Shown: positions 55,544-64,000 of the stretch, piece after piece
How the letters are laid out: each line of letters opens with the position of its first letter
How positions within the stretch are numbered: position 1 is the first letter of the stretch
NCBI GenBank assembly: GCA_038380435.1
Contig: JAWZYU010000019.1
Location: 34,559,801-34,623,800 of the forward strand
Length of the DNA stretch: 64,000 nt
Direction of reading: 5' to 3'
Source: Ryuthela nishihirai
Taxonomy: Eukaryota > Arthropoda > Arachnida > Araneae > Heptathelidae
The notes under the pieces: model-generated
Database searches by the model: none
What the model was told of the DNA's origin: nothing
The model's input: the letters and a program-made list of their open reading frames with translations, nothing else
Position numbers and translations under genes: made by a program

Positions 55544-57141
55544 CGCAACTTCGAAATCTTAAGATCAAAGAAGGAAATAAACCAATGAAAAGACATTACA
55601 CCCATATCAGTTCTAGCACAAGAACAACTCGCAGATGTAATTCCTCCACAGTAAATAGTTCCACACCTTATGCGAGAAATATTTTTTTAATGTACATTAT
55701 TATTATGTATAGTTTATGGAAATGAGCAATTAAAAATGGTCTGTTTTATTCCGAAATAGTGTAAAATACACAATACGCAAGTAAGAAAATTTCAAAAAAA
55801 TTCACAATTTAATACATGGCTTGGAACAATACTCCGTGATTGTTAAGTTTAAATTAATTTCTGAGGTAAATTCCTACGAAACATTCCTGTTTGTGAAAGA
55901 GTCCAGCTTTCTTAACTAACTATCTAATTACTTAACGAATATTGTTGGAAATCCAGATTTAAATAGATTTTGATTATGATCTTTATCTTCGGTCACATCG
56001 TTCACTAAATGCACATTTTAGAAGTTATTGAGCTTCGTAATTAAATTTCCATTGACATAAAGTGAAAATTCTCTAATATTTTGGTACGGCAGTGTATAAT
56101 ACAGTACATATTCCTCATTTGCATATGGAAAGTCAAAAAGATTGATTTGTTTCTTTAAATCCACTTTTTCTACCCAGTGACCTAGATATCAGGTTACAAG
56201 AATTCCCACAGTTTACGGCAGTATAGGGTAAGTGACTTGCTGAGCCAACAGGCATGGCCGTATATTACGCATTTCAATGGGCAGGATTTAGGTTCCCTAT
56301 TAGTCAAAACATGACTTAATATCCGTCCTAAAAAAGAACTTTACAATTTCATTATTATCATTCTCATCTATGTCAAGGAAACTTTAGATGAAAACTGAAT
56401 GCCACAGGTTAGTATGTTGGAGGGGAACTTAAAATCTGTAATTTAAAATAGGTAATTCTTGAAGAAAGAAAGGTTCCTAGATCTGTAACTCGTTCAACTT
56501 TGTTAGAAGCTATGCAGAACAGTTTTATAATTAATATTCATGCCAGTGAACAACATCCTTTCTCCACGAGACAAAACACACTGATGCACGCATGCTAAGG
56601 AATCAAACCACGACAGATACAAATGTGAGTCAGCATAATTTAACCATCACAGAGACGTTTCCTGCTTATGGAACTTTTACAAATGAGTTACTGACACAGA
56701 ATTGAAGATTTATTCTTAGGATGTTATTGTGGAATCGCATACAAATGATTCACTGTCTTTTTTTATAAAATGCTTCAGGAGATGTCTTCTTATGCAGCTG
56801 CGCCTTAAACAACACATTACCTGAAGGATTTGTGTTAGTTTGCTAAATGAATACCCTTTTGGCTACAGAGCGATTCAGTAATGACTCGACAAACTCGGTT
56901 TCGAGTATCCGCGGTTAATAATTTTTACATCGTTTAATCAACAGGGAAATATAGTCTTTAGTAACCGCGGTTAGGTACGAAACAGTAGTGATTTTACCAT
57001 ACAGGAACGTTTTGCTCATATTCCGGCTTGGATCTAGAAAATATTAAAGGGATGAGGGGACTAAAAACCCTTAAAATATATTATGACTCATACCCAATAT
57101 TTGGCATATGTTGTTCAGATACAAGACCGTCCTCACTGTGG
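55544..57141. other. no recognisable feature
   Basis: AT-rich 1.6 kb. AACCGCGGTTA and a GCGGTTAATA phrase lie near 56910 and 56963. Confidence 0.45.
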
Positions 57142-57509
57142 GCTTGGGTTTGTTCGTAATCTGCTGAGGTTCGAGTCCCAACTGTTCCATCGTGGAGATT
57201 TATTTCTCCTAGCCCCCGTTCTACCCTCGATGCGAAATGGGACATCGTAATGTGCTTGTAAAGGTCGCCTTCCGTTGGATGGGATGTTGAGCCTTGGTTC
57301 CATGTTCAGGAGAGCTGTACTCTGTGCACGTTAAAGAACATGCTGAATGGTCAGGATGCTAATAAATATATCCTAATAATCTGTATCCTAATAACTATCC
57401 AGTGGGTTCCCTTCCCAACCTTCTCTGAGCCCTTGGAGTCTTTGTGATTCGTCCATTTAACCCATTGTGTGCAAAAAAGTATCTCTGATAGGTAAAAACA
57501 ATCCAACTT
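57142..57509 (+). repeat. SINE-A, diverged, near full length
   Basis: Head remnant TTGTTCGTAATCTGCTGAGG, B box GGTTCGAGTCCC, tail AAAAACAATCCAAC. Confidence 0.82.
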
Positions 57510-57586
57510 ATCTTCAGTGCACAATTTGCTAAAATAATTCATTTCTTTTATTTTATAGCAAGAAAACACTCCGATTAAAAATATAA

Positions 57587-58296
57587 TACCGTATTTCTTC
57601 GATTCTAAGACGCACTTTTTTTTTCACATAAACGTCTCTAAAAATGGGGTGCGTCTTAGAATCGATAGCGTCTTAGAATCGCGTTTTTTTTTTTTTTTTT
57701 CAAAATTTCCCTCGCTTTCCAAATGTAAAACCACCGTTATTTTATTATAGCGGAGCTCTGTGAGTGAATTATATTGAACTTGGAACCTGGATGTTGACTG
57801 ATAACCTTCCGCTGACACCTTCCGGAAAAATTAAGAAAGCGCCAGCATCAAAATTGGCGGAATGGATATCAACAGCTTGGAAGCTAATCCCTGAAAAAAT
57901 AGTGCACTACTCATTTAAAAAATGTTGCATCACCAACGCTTTCGATGGCTCAGAAGACGATATATTATGGGATAATGAAGATAAAGACGGCTCAGAAGGA
58001 TCAGACTCTGAATGTGAAGTAGACTCTGATATTGATTCAGATGCAGATATGAGGGCTCGGAAGAATCAGACTCTGATATTGATTCAGAAGGAAGTGATGA
58101 ATAACATACCTACTGATAAATAGGTACTATTGTTGTTAGTAAATTGAATTCTATTATAATAAAAATATTTGTTAGATATATTTTAGCGTTTTATTTATTT
58201 TTTTCTTAGAATCAAAGTTTTTTTTTTCTGTTGGTGGTACTGAAATTAAGGTGCGTCTTATAATCGATGGCGTCTTAGAATCGAAGAAATACGGTA
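57587..58296 (+). mobile_element. internally deleted pogo-like transposon, perfect 27-bp TIRs
   Basis: Left end TACCGTATTTCTTCGATTCT onwards (57587-57613) is the exact complement of 58270-58296. The TA at each end is the expected target duplication. Sub-terminal GCGTCTTAGAATCGAT motifs are repeated in both ends. The 710-bp interior keeps only the C-terminal part of a transposase. Confidence 0.9.
57764..58123 (+). pseudogene. C-terminal remnant of a pogo/Tigger-like transposase
   Basis: The frame includes SKLAEWISTAWKLIPEKIVH, then YSFKKCCITNAFDGSEDDIL. This is the stretch that follows the DDE domain in CENP-B/pogo-type transposases. It then runs into an Asp/Glu/Ser-rich acidic tail (DSECEVDSDIDSDADM). 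The helix-turn-helix and DDE domains are missing. An intact frame over such a remnant suggests recent deletion. Confidence 0.8.
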
Positions 58297-58583
58297 TAAA
58301 CATTGTAGTTTATTAATAAATGAAATAAAAATGCATGAATAGTAATGAAAATGAAATGTTTATTTTAAGAGTTTAGGTATGTCTCTCAAGGATCACTTTT
58401 CCTAACCCCAAATGTTGCACGAGCTCTATCTCTCACCAACCTCGGACTAAATTAAAACCTGCGATTGGCGAGAGATTACTGTAAGTCTTTTAACAACCTG
58501 CGGATTTTAAATTATTGTTCATGTTCCTCGAACAAATGATTTAATAATTCAATCAATCTGTTATTAACATTTTTTCATATGTT
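58297..58583. other. no recognisable feature
   Basis: AT-rich. Confidence 0.45.
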
Positions 58584-58937
58584 CGATTTGGATTGTTTTA
58601 CCTCTCATCGGTATTGTTTCGTACACGACGAAAACATGACCAGGTCACAAGGATCCCAACAGCTCAGAGGGAATCCATTGAACTGTTGTTACCAACAGAG
58701 AAAATCCTTTCTTCAACGCCGTCCAGAATGTTCCTTCACAGAATATGGGTCTCCTGAACACAGAACCACGGCTTTATGTCCCGTACGACAAACGGCAACC
58801 TTTCCAAACCCAGCATTGTGCGCTTTTTCACCGAAGGATTAGCGGAAAAAATCTCAACGGAGGAAAAGTGGGAACTGGAATCTGGGAAATAATCAAGGTT
58901 ACGGGCCTTGCGCGTTATCGACTGTTCTAACACCCGC
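58584..58937 (-). repeat. SINE-A, old diverged copy
   Basis: TTTGGATTGTTTTACCTCTC tail side. The head is decayed (GCGTTATCGACTGTTC). Confidence 0.75.
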
Positions 58938-59156
58938 CTCATTATCTGTTGAATGATTCGTACATTTTGAATTAAGTACTGAACTAATTTCCGATTTTGG
59001 TAGTGCTTTTTGTTTCTTATGAGAGGAATTTTAAACTCGTTTTCAAAAAGAAGATGTGCCACTCTTTTTACTTAGTCATCGGACTCTCTGTATGTTTGCA
59101 GACATTCAACTTCGTTTATTTTCAGAGTTAAATGAAGTATTATTTTCTGGAATTGA

Positions 59157-59550
59157 TAAGGTTGTTTTACCTCTGAGAGGTCCTTTTTTGTTCACAATTT
59201 GTTAAATGTCCAGGTTACAAAGACTCCAAGGGCTCAAAGAAGGTTGGAAGAAAAGAATCCACTAAATAGCTGTTAGGAGATAAATGATAGCATCTCATTA
59301 AGGTCATCCAGCATTCTTTAATGTGCGAAGGTATGACTCTCCTGCACACAATCCTGATCTATCGGATAGGCTTAACGTTCTATCTGATGGATGACGACCT
59401 TTCCACCCCGACCTACCTCCGGGTCCTTATGATCTGGCGATGTAGCCCGTTGTATGCAGAAACTGTGCCAACGGAAAGCGGTGATAAATCTCAATGCTGG
59501 AACAGTTGGGATTCCAACCTAGGAACTGAAGATACTGAGCCTGGCACTTG
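59157..59550 (-). repeat. SINE-A, old diverged copy with rearranged middle
   Basis: AAGGTTGTTTTACCTCTGAG tail side. At about 59410-59470 the order of body segments is disturbed (a CCGGGTCCTTATGATCTGGC segment in the opposite orientation). Confidence 0.7.
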
Positions 59551-59639
59551 GAACCAACAGCAGTTTCATTTACCTCCAAAACTTATACACTTTTGTCATA
59601 GTACTCTCCTCTATTATTTATGCAAAGTTACAGATGTCT

Positions 59640-60571
59640 ACGCCAATTTTGGAATGCTTGGTGGTTCTCCTGTTCGGTAATACTCCGCAACTTTGAATGA
59701 ACGCATTTTGCAAGGTCTTGCACCCTTGGAAAAGGCTTCCGACCAAGTACCTTTTTAATTTCTGGAAACAACCAAAAATCGCATGGTGCAAGGTCGGGTG
59801 AATATACAGGATGGAATAGCTGTTTGAATTTTTCCTGCTCCAGATAGGTTGTAACTTGTCGGGTTTTATGATGGCATTGTCATGAAGAAGAAGAACCCTT
59901 GACACGTCTGTTATTCAACTCTGCTACTTCATCTCCTTAATTATTTTGGGCAAAACAATCTGGTGTAGCATTAGCTCTTTATAGTCATTTTTCGGATAAG
60001 ATGTCCGCGGTTACCAATCCTTGAGAATTAAAAAAATTGCAACATCCTCTTCCTTGAATGAGTCTTATCGGAGGATTTGGGACGCTGTTCATCTTCCGCC
60101 ACCCAAGCATAGTTGTCCTTTCTGTGAGTGGTATAGTAATAAAACCATGTCTTATCACTGTGACAATGTCTATTAACCGCTTGGAGCCATTAGGTTCAAA
60201 CATTATCAGCACGAGTCGACTCTAACCCTTTTTTGCTGTTCTGTTAATTTGTGGGGTACCCATTTGGCACAGATCTTTCAGAAATTTAAATGCTGATGAA
60301 TAATTGTTTCCACATTGCCAATACAATACACTGACATCTAAACTTATTATCTGCTATGATGTGTGGGCTTTCCTTAATGATTTCATGAACAGCATTGATG
60401 GTTCTCTCGTTCACGGCCTACTTCCTGCATAAGGGAGGTCTTCGAAGCTTTGCCGTACTTCTCTGAATTCGCCCATCCATCCCCTAACAGTGCCATATGA
60501 AAAGGCATGATCCCCATATATTTATGATAAATCGGCACTAATTTTTTCGTGTCGTACCTAAGCTGCATCAT
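59640..60571 (-). pseudogene. mariner transposase pseudogene
   Basis: On the minus strand in shifting frames: the YGTVRGWMGEFREVRQSFED helix-turn-helix region at about 60505-60420; DKTWFYYYTTHRKDNYAWVA with the first catalytic Asp at about 60170; RVLLLHDNA with the second Asp at about 59880; and HPVYSPDLAPCDFWLFPEIK with the last Asp at about 59790. The spacing and SPDLAPCD sequence fit mariner D34D enzymes rather than Tc1. It is frameshifted between HDNA and the last motif, and has further stops. The TIRs are not evident. Confidence 0.85.
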
Positions 60572-60877
60572 TGTAAAAATGTAAAATATTTCCCCGTGTT
60601 TAGTAGGTTAAATGGCAACAACTCACGTATTTCGCAGACCGTACTCTACGCGCTGTCAGCTAAGAGAGAAAGGATGATACGCCCTTTGTTTTTAACACAA
60701 ACCATCACTTTTAGACAACCTTTCAAACAAGTAGTAGCTCGTTAATTTCAGAGGAACGAGCGTAAATCTACAGACACGTGTCAAGAACTTTTTTTAAAAG
60801 CCTTACGTATTTATGAAATATGCACTTCAAGGGCCGGATCGAGGGGGAGGGGAGCAATGGATGGAGGGGAGCAAATA
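60572..60877. other. probable 5' non-coding part of the mariner element
   Basis: Contains CAGAGGAACGAGCGTAAATC and similar sequence. No independent feature. Confidence 0.35.
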
Positions 60878-61068
60878 GCCATACCCTGTGCACGTTAAAG
60901 AACACGCTGGATGGCCTTGACTGGAGGATACCATCTGTCTCCCAACAGCTGTTCTAGTGAATCTCCTGCCCAAACCTTCTCTGAGCCTTCGGGGTCCATG
61001 TGACCTGGTAATTTAGCCCATGGTGTGCAAAAAAGTGCCGCTCAGAGGTAAAACAACTCAATCCAACC
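60878..61068 (+). repeat. SINE-A, strongly 5'-truncated
   Basis: Begins at AGCCATACCCTGTGCACG and runs to AAAACAACTCAATCCAACC. Confidence 0.87.
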
Positions 61069-61142
61069 AGACTATTGGGCGCATAAACTGACAGGCTACT
61101 GTCAGACCTTTGTGGCTGATTGAGGGGGAGGAAATATTTATT
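61069..61142 (+). repeat. SINE-B 3' fragment
   Basis: GGCGCATAAACTGACAGGCT, then GTCAGACCTTTGTGG and GATTGAGGGGGAGGAAATAT. Directly follows the SINE-A, so the SINE-A is probably inserted into this SINE-B, whose left part is not recognisable. Confidence 0.7.
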
Positions 61143-61267
61143 TTTTATGTATTTATGAAAAATGCTCCATTCCTTAAGTGGCAAAAATCGTTTTCTCCCT
61201 CTCATAACAAAATTTTCAATTTTAATTATTGTTTCGAATAATTGCTCATGCACCAAAGTTATCACTT

Positions 61268-61350
61268 TCTTCGCAGATCTTCTCTATGGCGAATTAAACA
61301 GACAGGATGCTGTTAGACATTTGTGGTAAGCAGCTGTTTGAAATGGTATT
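61268..61350 (+). repeat. SINE-B 3' fragment, diverged
   Basis: TTCGCAGATCTTCTCTATGG, then GCAGCTGTTTGAAATGGTAT. Confidence 0.65.
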
Positions 61351-62235
61351 TATTTTTACTAGATAACTTGGCACTGATCAGCGGGAGGGAGATCATGATC
61401 ATTTTTAGATTTGGCCAGGGGCGAGAATTTGCTAATCCGGCCCTGCCTGGTAAATCCAATTGCATCAAGTATACAGGCGGTTGGTTAGTTGATTGGGGTT
61501 TTATGGCGCATGAGCTACTGAGGCTATAATGCGCCAAACGAGAAAAATAGAAACTAAAATTTTAAGTACCCCTGAACCAAAGTTAAAACCAATTGCTGTA
61601 AAAGGCAAAGGATAAAACCGACAAGATGTATAGATAGTATACAGGAGGCATAACAGTTTAGTAAGTATACACACAACCATGAAACGATGGCTTCGAAACC
61701 GCCTGAGGTGGCTCTTGTTTTTGGAAAGGCAGCCTCGATTATTATACGAGGAGAGAAAACAACCCCTTGAGCTCGTGTTTCCTCCGTCATTCCGTCGTGT
61801 CCGCTATTAGTGCGCGTGTGTGCATTGCCGGAAGGGTGACGCGTTCACCTTGCAACACATACATCTCCTGGCATGGGCCTCAGGCTGCCGCCGCTCTCGC
61901 TGCAAGAAAGTTCTAGCGCAGGAACTGGTCAACAGAAAAGACGTGATGGGCCTTTAATTTGTCACGCTCCTTGAAGGTCACGGCTTCTTCGTCGTAAACA
62001 CGTGCGTTCTCAAGAAACACGTGATTATGAACTGAAGAGGTATAAAACCAACTAACCCTCTTTTATTTTCGCTTTTCAGTTTACTGTGCGTTTTCCCATT
62101 TCATAACTTTTCCTTTTTAGATGAGTGCCAGATTGTAAAGAGTTTATGGCATACAGCTGGTGTGCTAAGTGTAGAACGTATATGGCATGTGTTTGCCTTT
62201 TATAAAGAAGGAATTTTGTACCTCTTTTTGTAAAC
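61351..62235. other. unclassified, balanced composition (61420-62030)
   Basis: GC content clearly above the flanks. Phrases such as TTTTATGGCGCATGAGCTAC, then CTATAATGCGCCAAAC, form a short inverted arrangement (GGCGCAT / ATGCGCC) at about 61502-61535. No coding frame with motifs. It could be an unrecognised repeat or a single-copy regulatory/exonic region. Confidence 0.3.
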
Positions 62236-62400
62236 GAACTAGAGTGCTTGGCTGCTGTTCAAAGGGACCCGAGTTCGAGTCCTGGATAAAGCATGGATAT
62301 TTCTTTGTTGATGTTGTCTTTCAGCTGGGATTTTCCAGATTTATTCTGTGGCGTGTTATATTAATATCTTTCACTCAGATCTCTGTGGCTACATCTACTT
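62236..62400 (+). repeat. SINE-B, diverged
   Basis: AGTGCTTGGCTGCTGTTCAA, B box GAGTTCGAGTCC, ATAAAGCATGGATATTTC and a weak body. Confidence 0.6.
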
Positions 62401-62446
62401 AAGGTGAAATTTAAAAAAAAAAATGTTTTTACTTTATTGCGTTCAG

Positions 62447-62735
62447 TTGGATTGTTTTACCTCTGGACGGTACGTTTTTTGCACACAGTGAACTAAATGG
62501 CCAGGTCACAAGAACCCCGAAAGCTCAAAGAAGATTGGGGGGGTGTCCAGTCTCCCACTGGGCAGCTGTTAGGAGACAGATGGTAGCCTCCCATCAAGGC
62601 CATCCAGCGCGTTCTTCAACGTGCACAGGACATGACTCTCAGGCACATTGTCCACGGCTTTACGTCTCATCTGACGGACGGCGATCTTTCCAAGCCCATC
62701 GGTGACCACTAGACCGAGGGAATGGCGGGCAGTTT
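62447..62735 (-). repeat. SINE-A, head missing
   Basis: AGTTGGATTGTTTTACCTCT tail side to the ATCGGTGACCACTAGACCGA block. 5'-truncated. Confidence 0.85.
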
Positions 62736-63390
62736 CACTTTGTCGTCTGTCTGTCCGCACATTTGTAGACATTCAACGTTTTTGTTTTAAGAGAAAATAT
62801 AAAAATTCTGTTTAGGATTGGATAGGTATTGATGAAATATTACGAATCGTATTTTTGGAATCTTCCAATAGCTCCAATTAGCGTCTACTAATTGTGGAAA
62901 AAGTTGTAAAATAAAAAATTTAAACTGATATTGTAAACAATCTATTTATGGTAGAAATTTGGTGGTTGAGTGATTGTTTGTGGGTGGGGGCAAGATATTA
63001 AATTGGCAGTGATAATTTTCCCTCTTACCATCAGAGGCGTTTTCCAATCATCCTTTAGTTTAAATTTTCCTTTTAGATAAAACACTTCATATTCTTTGAA
63101 AACAAATGCGAATTGAATCAGAAATATTCCTCAAAGGCGTTATTTTGTTCTTCTAGTTATATCGGTATTATTTTTAATTTTCTTGTTGCATCAATGATAA
63201 TAATGAAATAATGGTAATAATGGTAATAATGGGAATAATGGTAAATAATGGTAATGACAAACGAATTTTTGTTCTCAAGGTACCTTTATTAAGCTATTGT
63301 TATTGTTCATATTATTAATAATATATCGTTTAGAAATTTAATAGCTACTACAAGAGAAAAAAAATGGAAATTAAATATATACAAAAGAGT
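62736..63390. other. AT-rich; contains a TAATGG-type microsatellite
   Basis: Bases 63193-63255 repeat AATAATGGTAATAATGG with small changes. Nothing else recognised. Confidence 0.6.
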
Positions 63391-63400
63391 TTTGGAACAG

Positions 63401-63784
63401 CTTGGGTTGGGTTGTTTTACCTCTGAGCGGCACTTTTTTGCACACCATGGGCTAAATGGCCAGGTCACATGGACCCCGAAGGCTCAGAGAAGGTTGGGGG
63501 AGGGGACCCACTGGAACAGTTGTTGGGAGACAGATGGTAGACTCCCGTCAAGTCCATCCAGCGTGTTCTTTAACGTGCACAGGGTATGGCTCTCCCGCAC
63601 ACTGGACCACGGCTTAACGTCCCATCCGACGGACGGCGGCCTTTCCAAGCCCATCGGTGTCCCCTACTGACCGTGGGCAGGGCGGGGAATTTTTGCGGAG
63701 ATAAATCTCAACGCTGACCCAGCTGGGACTCGAACCTGGGAACTACAGATTACGAGCCTGGCGCGCTACTGACTGAGCCACCCC
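63401..63784 (-). repeat. SINE-A, full length, 10-bp perfect TSD
   Basis: Tail CTTGGGTTGGGTTGTTTTAC to head GCGCTACTGACTGAGCCACC. Duplication TTTGGAACAG at 63391-63400 and 63785-63794. Together with 8482-8855, a good template for the family consensus. Confidence 0.94.
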
Positions 63785-64000
63785 TTTGGAACAGGAAAAA
63801 GAAATGAATAAAATATGTATTAATCAAGCTATACCGTGTTTTACATGCTCAGAGCTAAAGCAAATAATCAGCTCTTTTCCTATTGGCTGAAATGCTTTTC
63901 ATTGCTTATTAAATGTATTTAAAAGCGTAAAAAATGTATAACGCTTTGTGAAATATGTGTCAGTGAACGATAGTTATTAAAAAATTCATTTCTTCTATTT

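Overview
This window is eukaryotic, AT-rich, repeat-dominated nuclear DNA. It shows no bacterial-type operons. Genes are sparse, one plausible exon has GT-AG borders, a seven-transmembrane chemoreceptor of the invertebrate Gr type is present, and SINEs, a LINE, Tc1/mariner, pogo and hAT elements fill much of the rest. An arthropod is the best guess. A chelicerate such as a spider is plausible but not proven from sequence alone.

Only one intact gene-like frame stands out: a 381-codon gustatory receptor-like gene on the minus strand at 32280-33425, ending in the Gr signature TYLLFIVQ. A 39-codon exon with clean splice borders (571-687, minus) is probably part of a larger gene outside the window. 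Three weaker exon or small-ORF candidates lie at 15146-15373, 33776-34120 and 37330-37860.

Two SINE families dominate. SINE-A is about 390 bp, with a tRNA-Lys-like head and an ACCCAACCC tail, and has about 28 copies in both orientations. SINE-B is about 190 bp, with a Ser/Leu-like tRNA head and a GCAGCTGCTTGAGG tail, and has about 12 copies. An 87-codon open frame recurs on the antisense strand of SINE-A and mimics a gene family.

The most structured part is 42416-50022. An old minus-strand RTE-like LINE is interrupted by two SINE-A copies, by a second complete plus-strand LINE of the same family (45303-48963) with an 11-bp target-site duplication, and by a 174-bp filler copied from about 680 bp away. 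At 51851-52727 the same LINE family, 5'-truncated, sits inside a SINE-A copy with a perfect 12-bp duplication. SINE-B and this LINE share their 3' end, which suggests that the LINE machinery moves SINE-B.

Other mobile DNA includes two degenerate Tc1-like genes plus a short N-terminal fragment, a degenerate mariner, a decayed RNase H-type LINE 3' end, an internally deleted pogo-like element with perfect 27-bp inverted repeats, two hAT-type MITEs with 8-bp duplications, and several foldback elements. At least six diverged minisatellites (units from about 26 to 144 bp) add to the repeat load. I found no convincing new multi-gene system. The novelty lies in the repeat families, their nesting and the partner relation between them.
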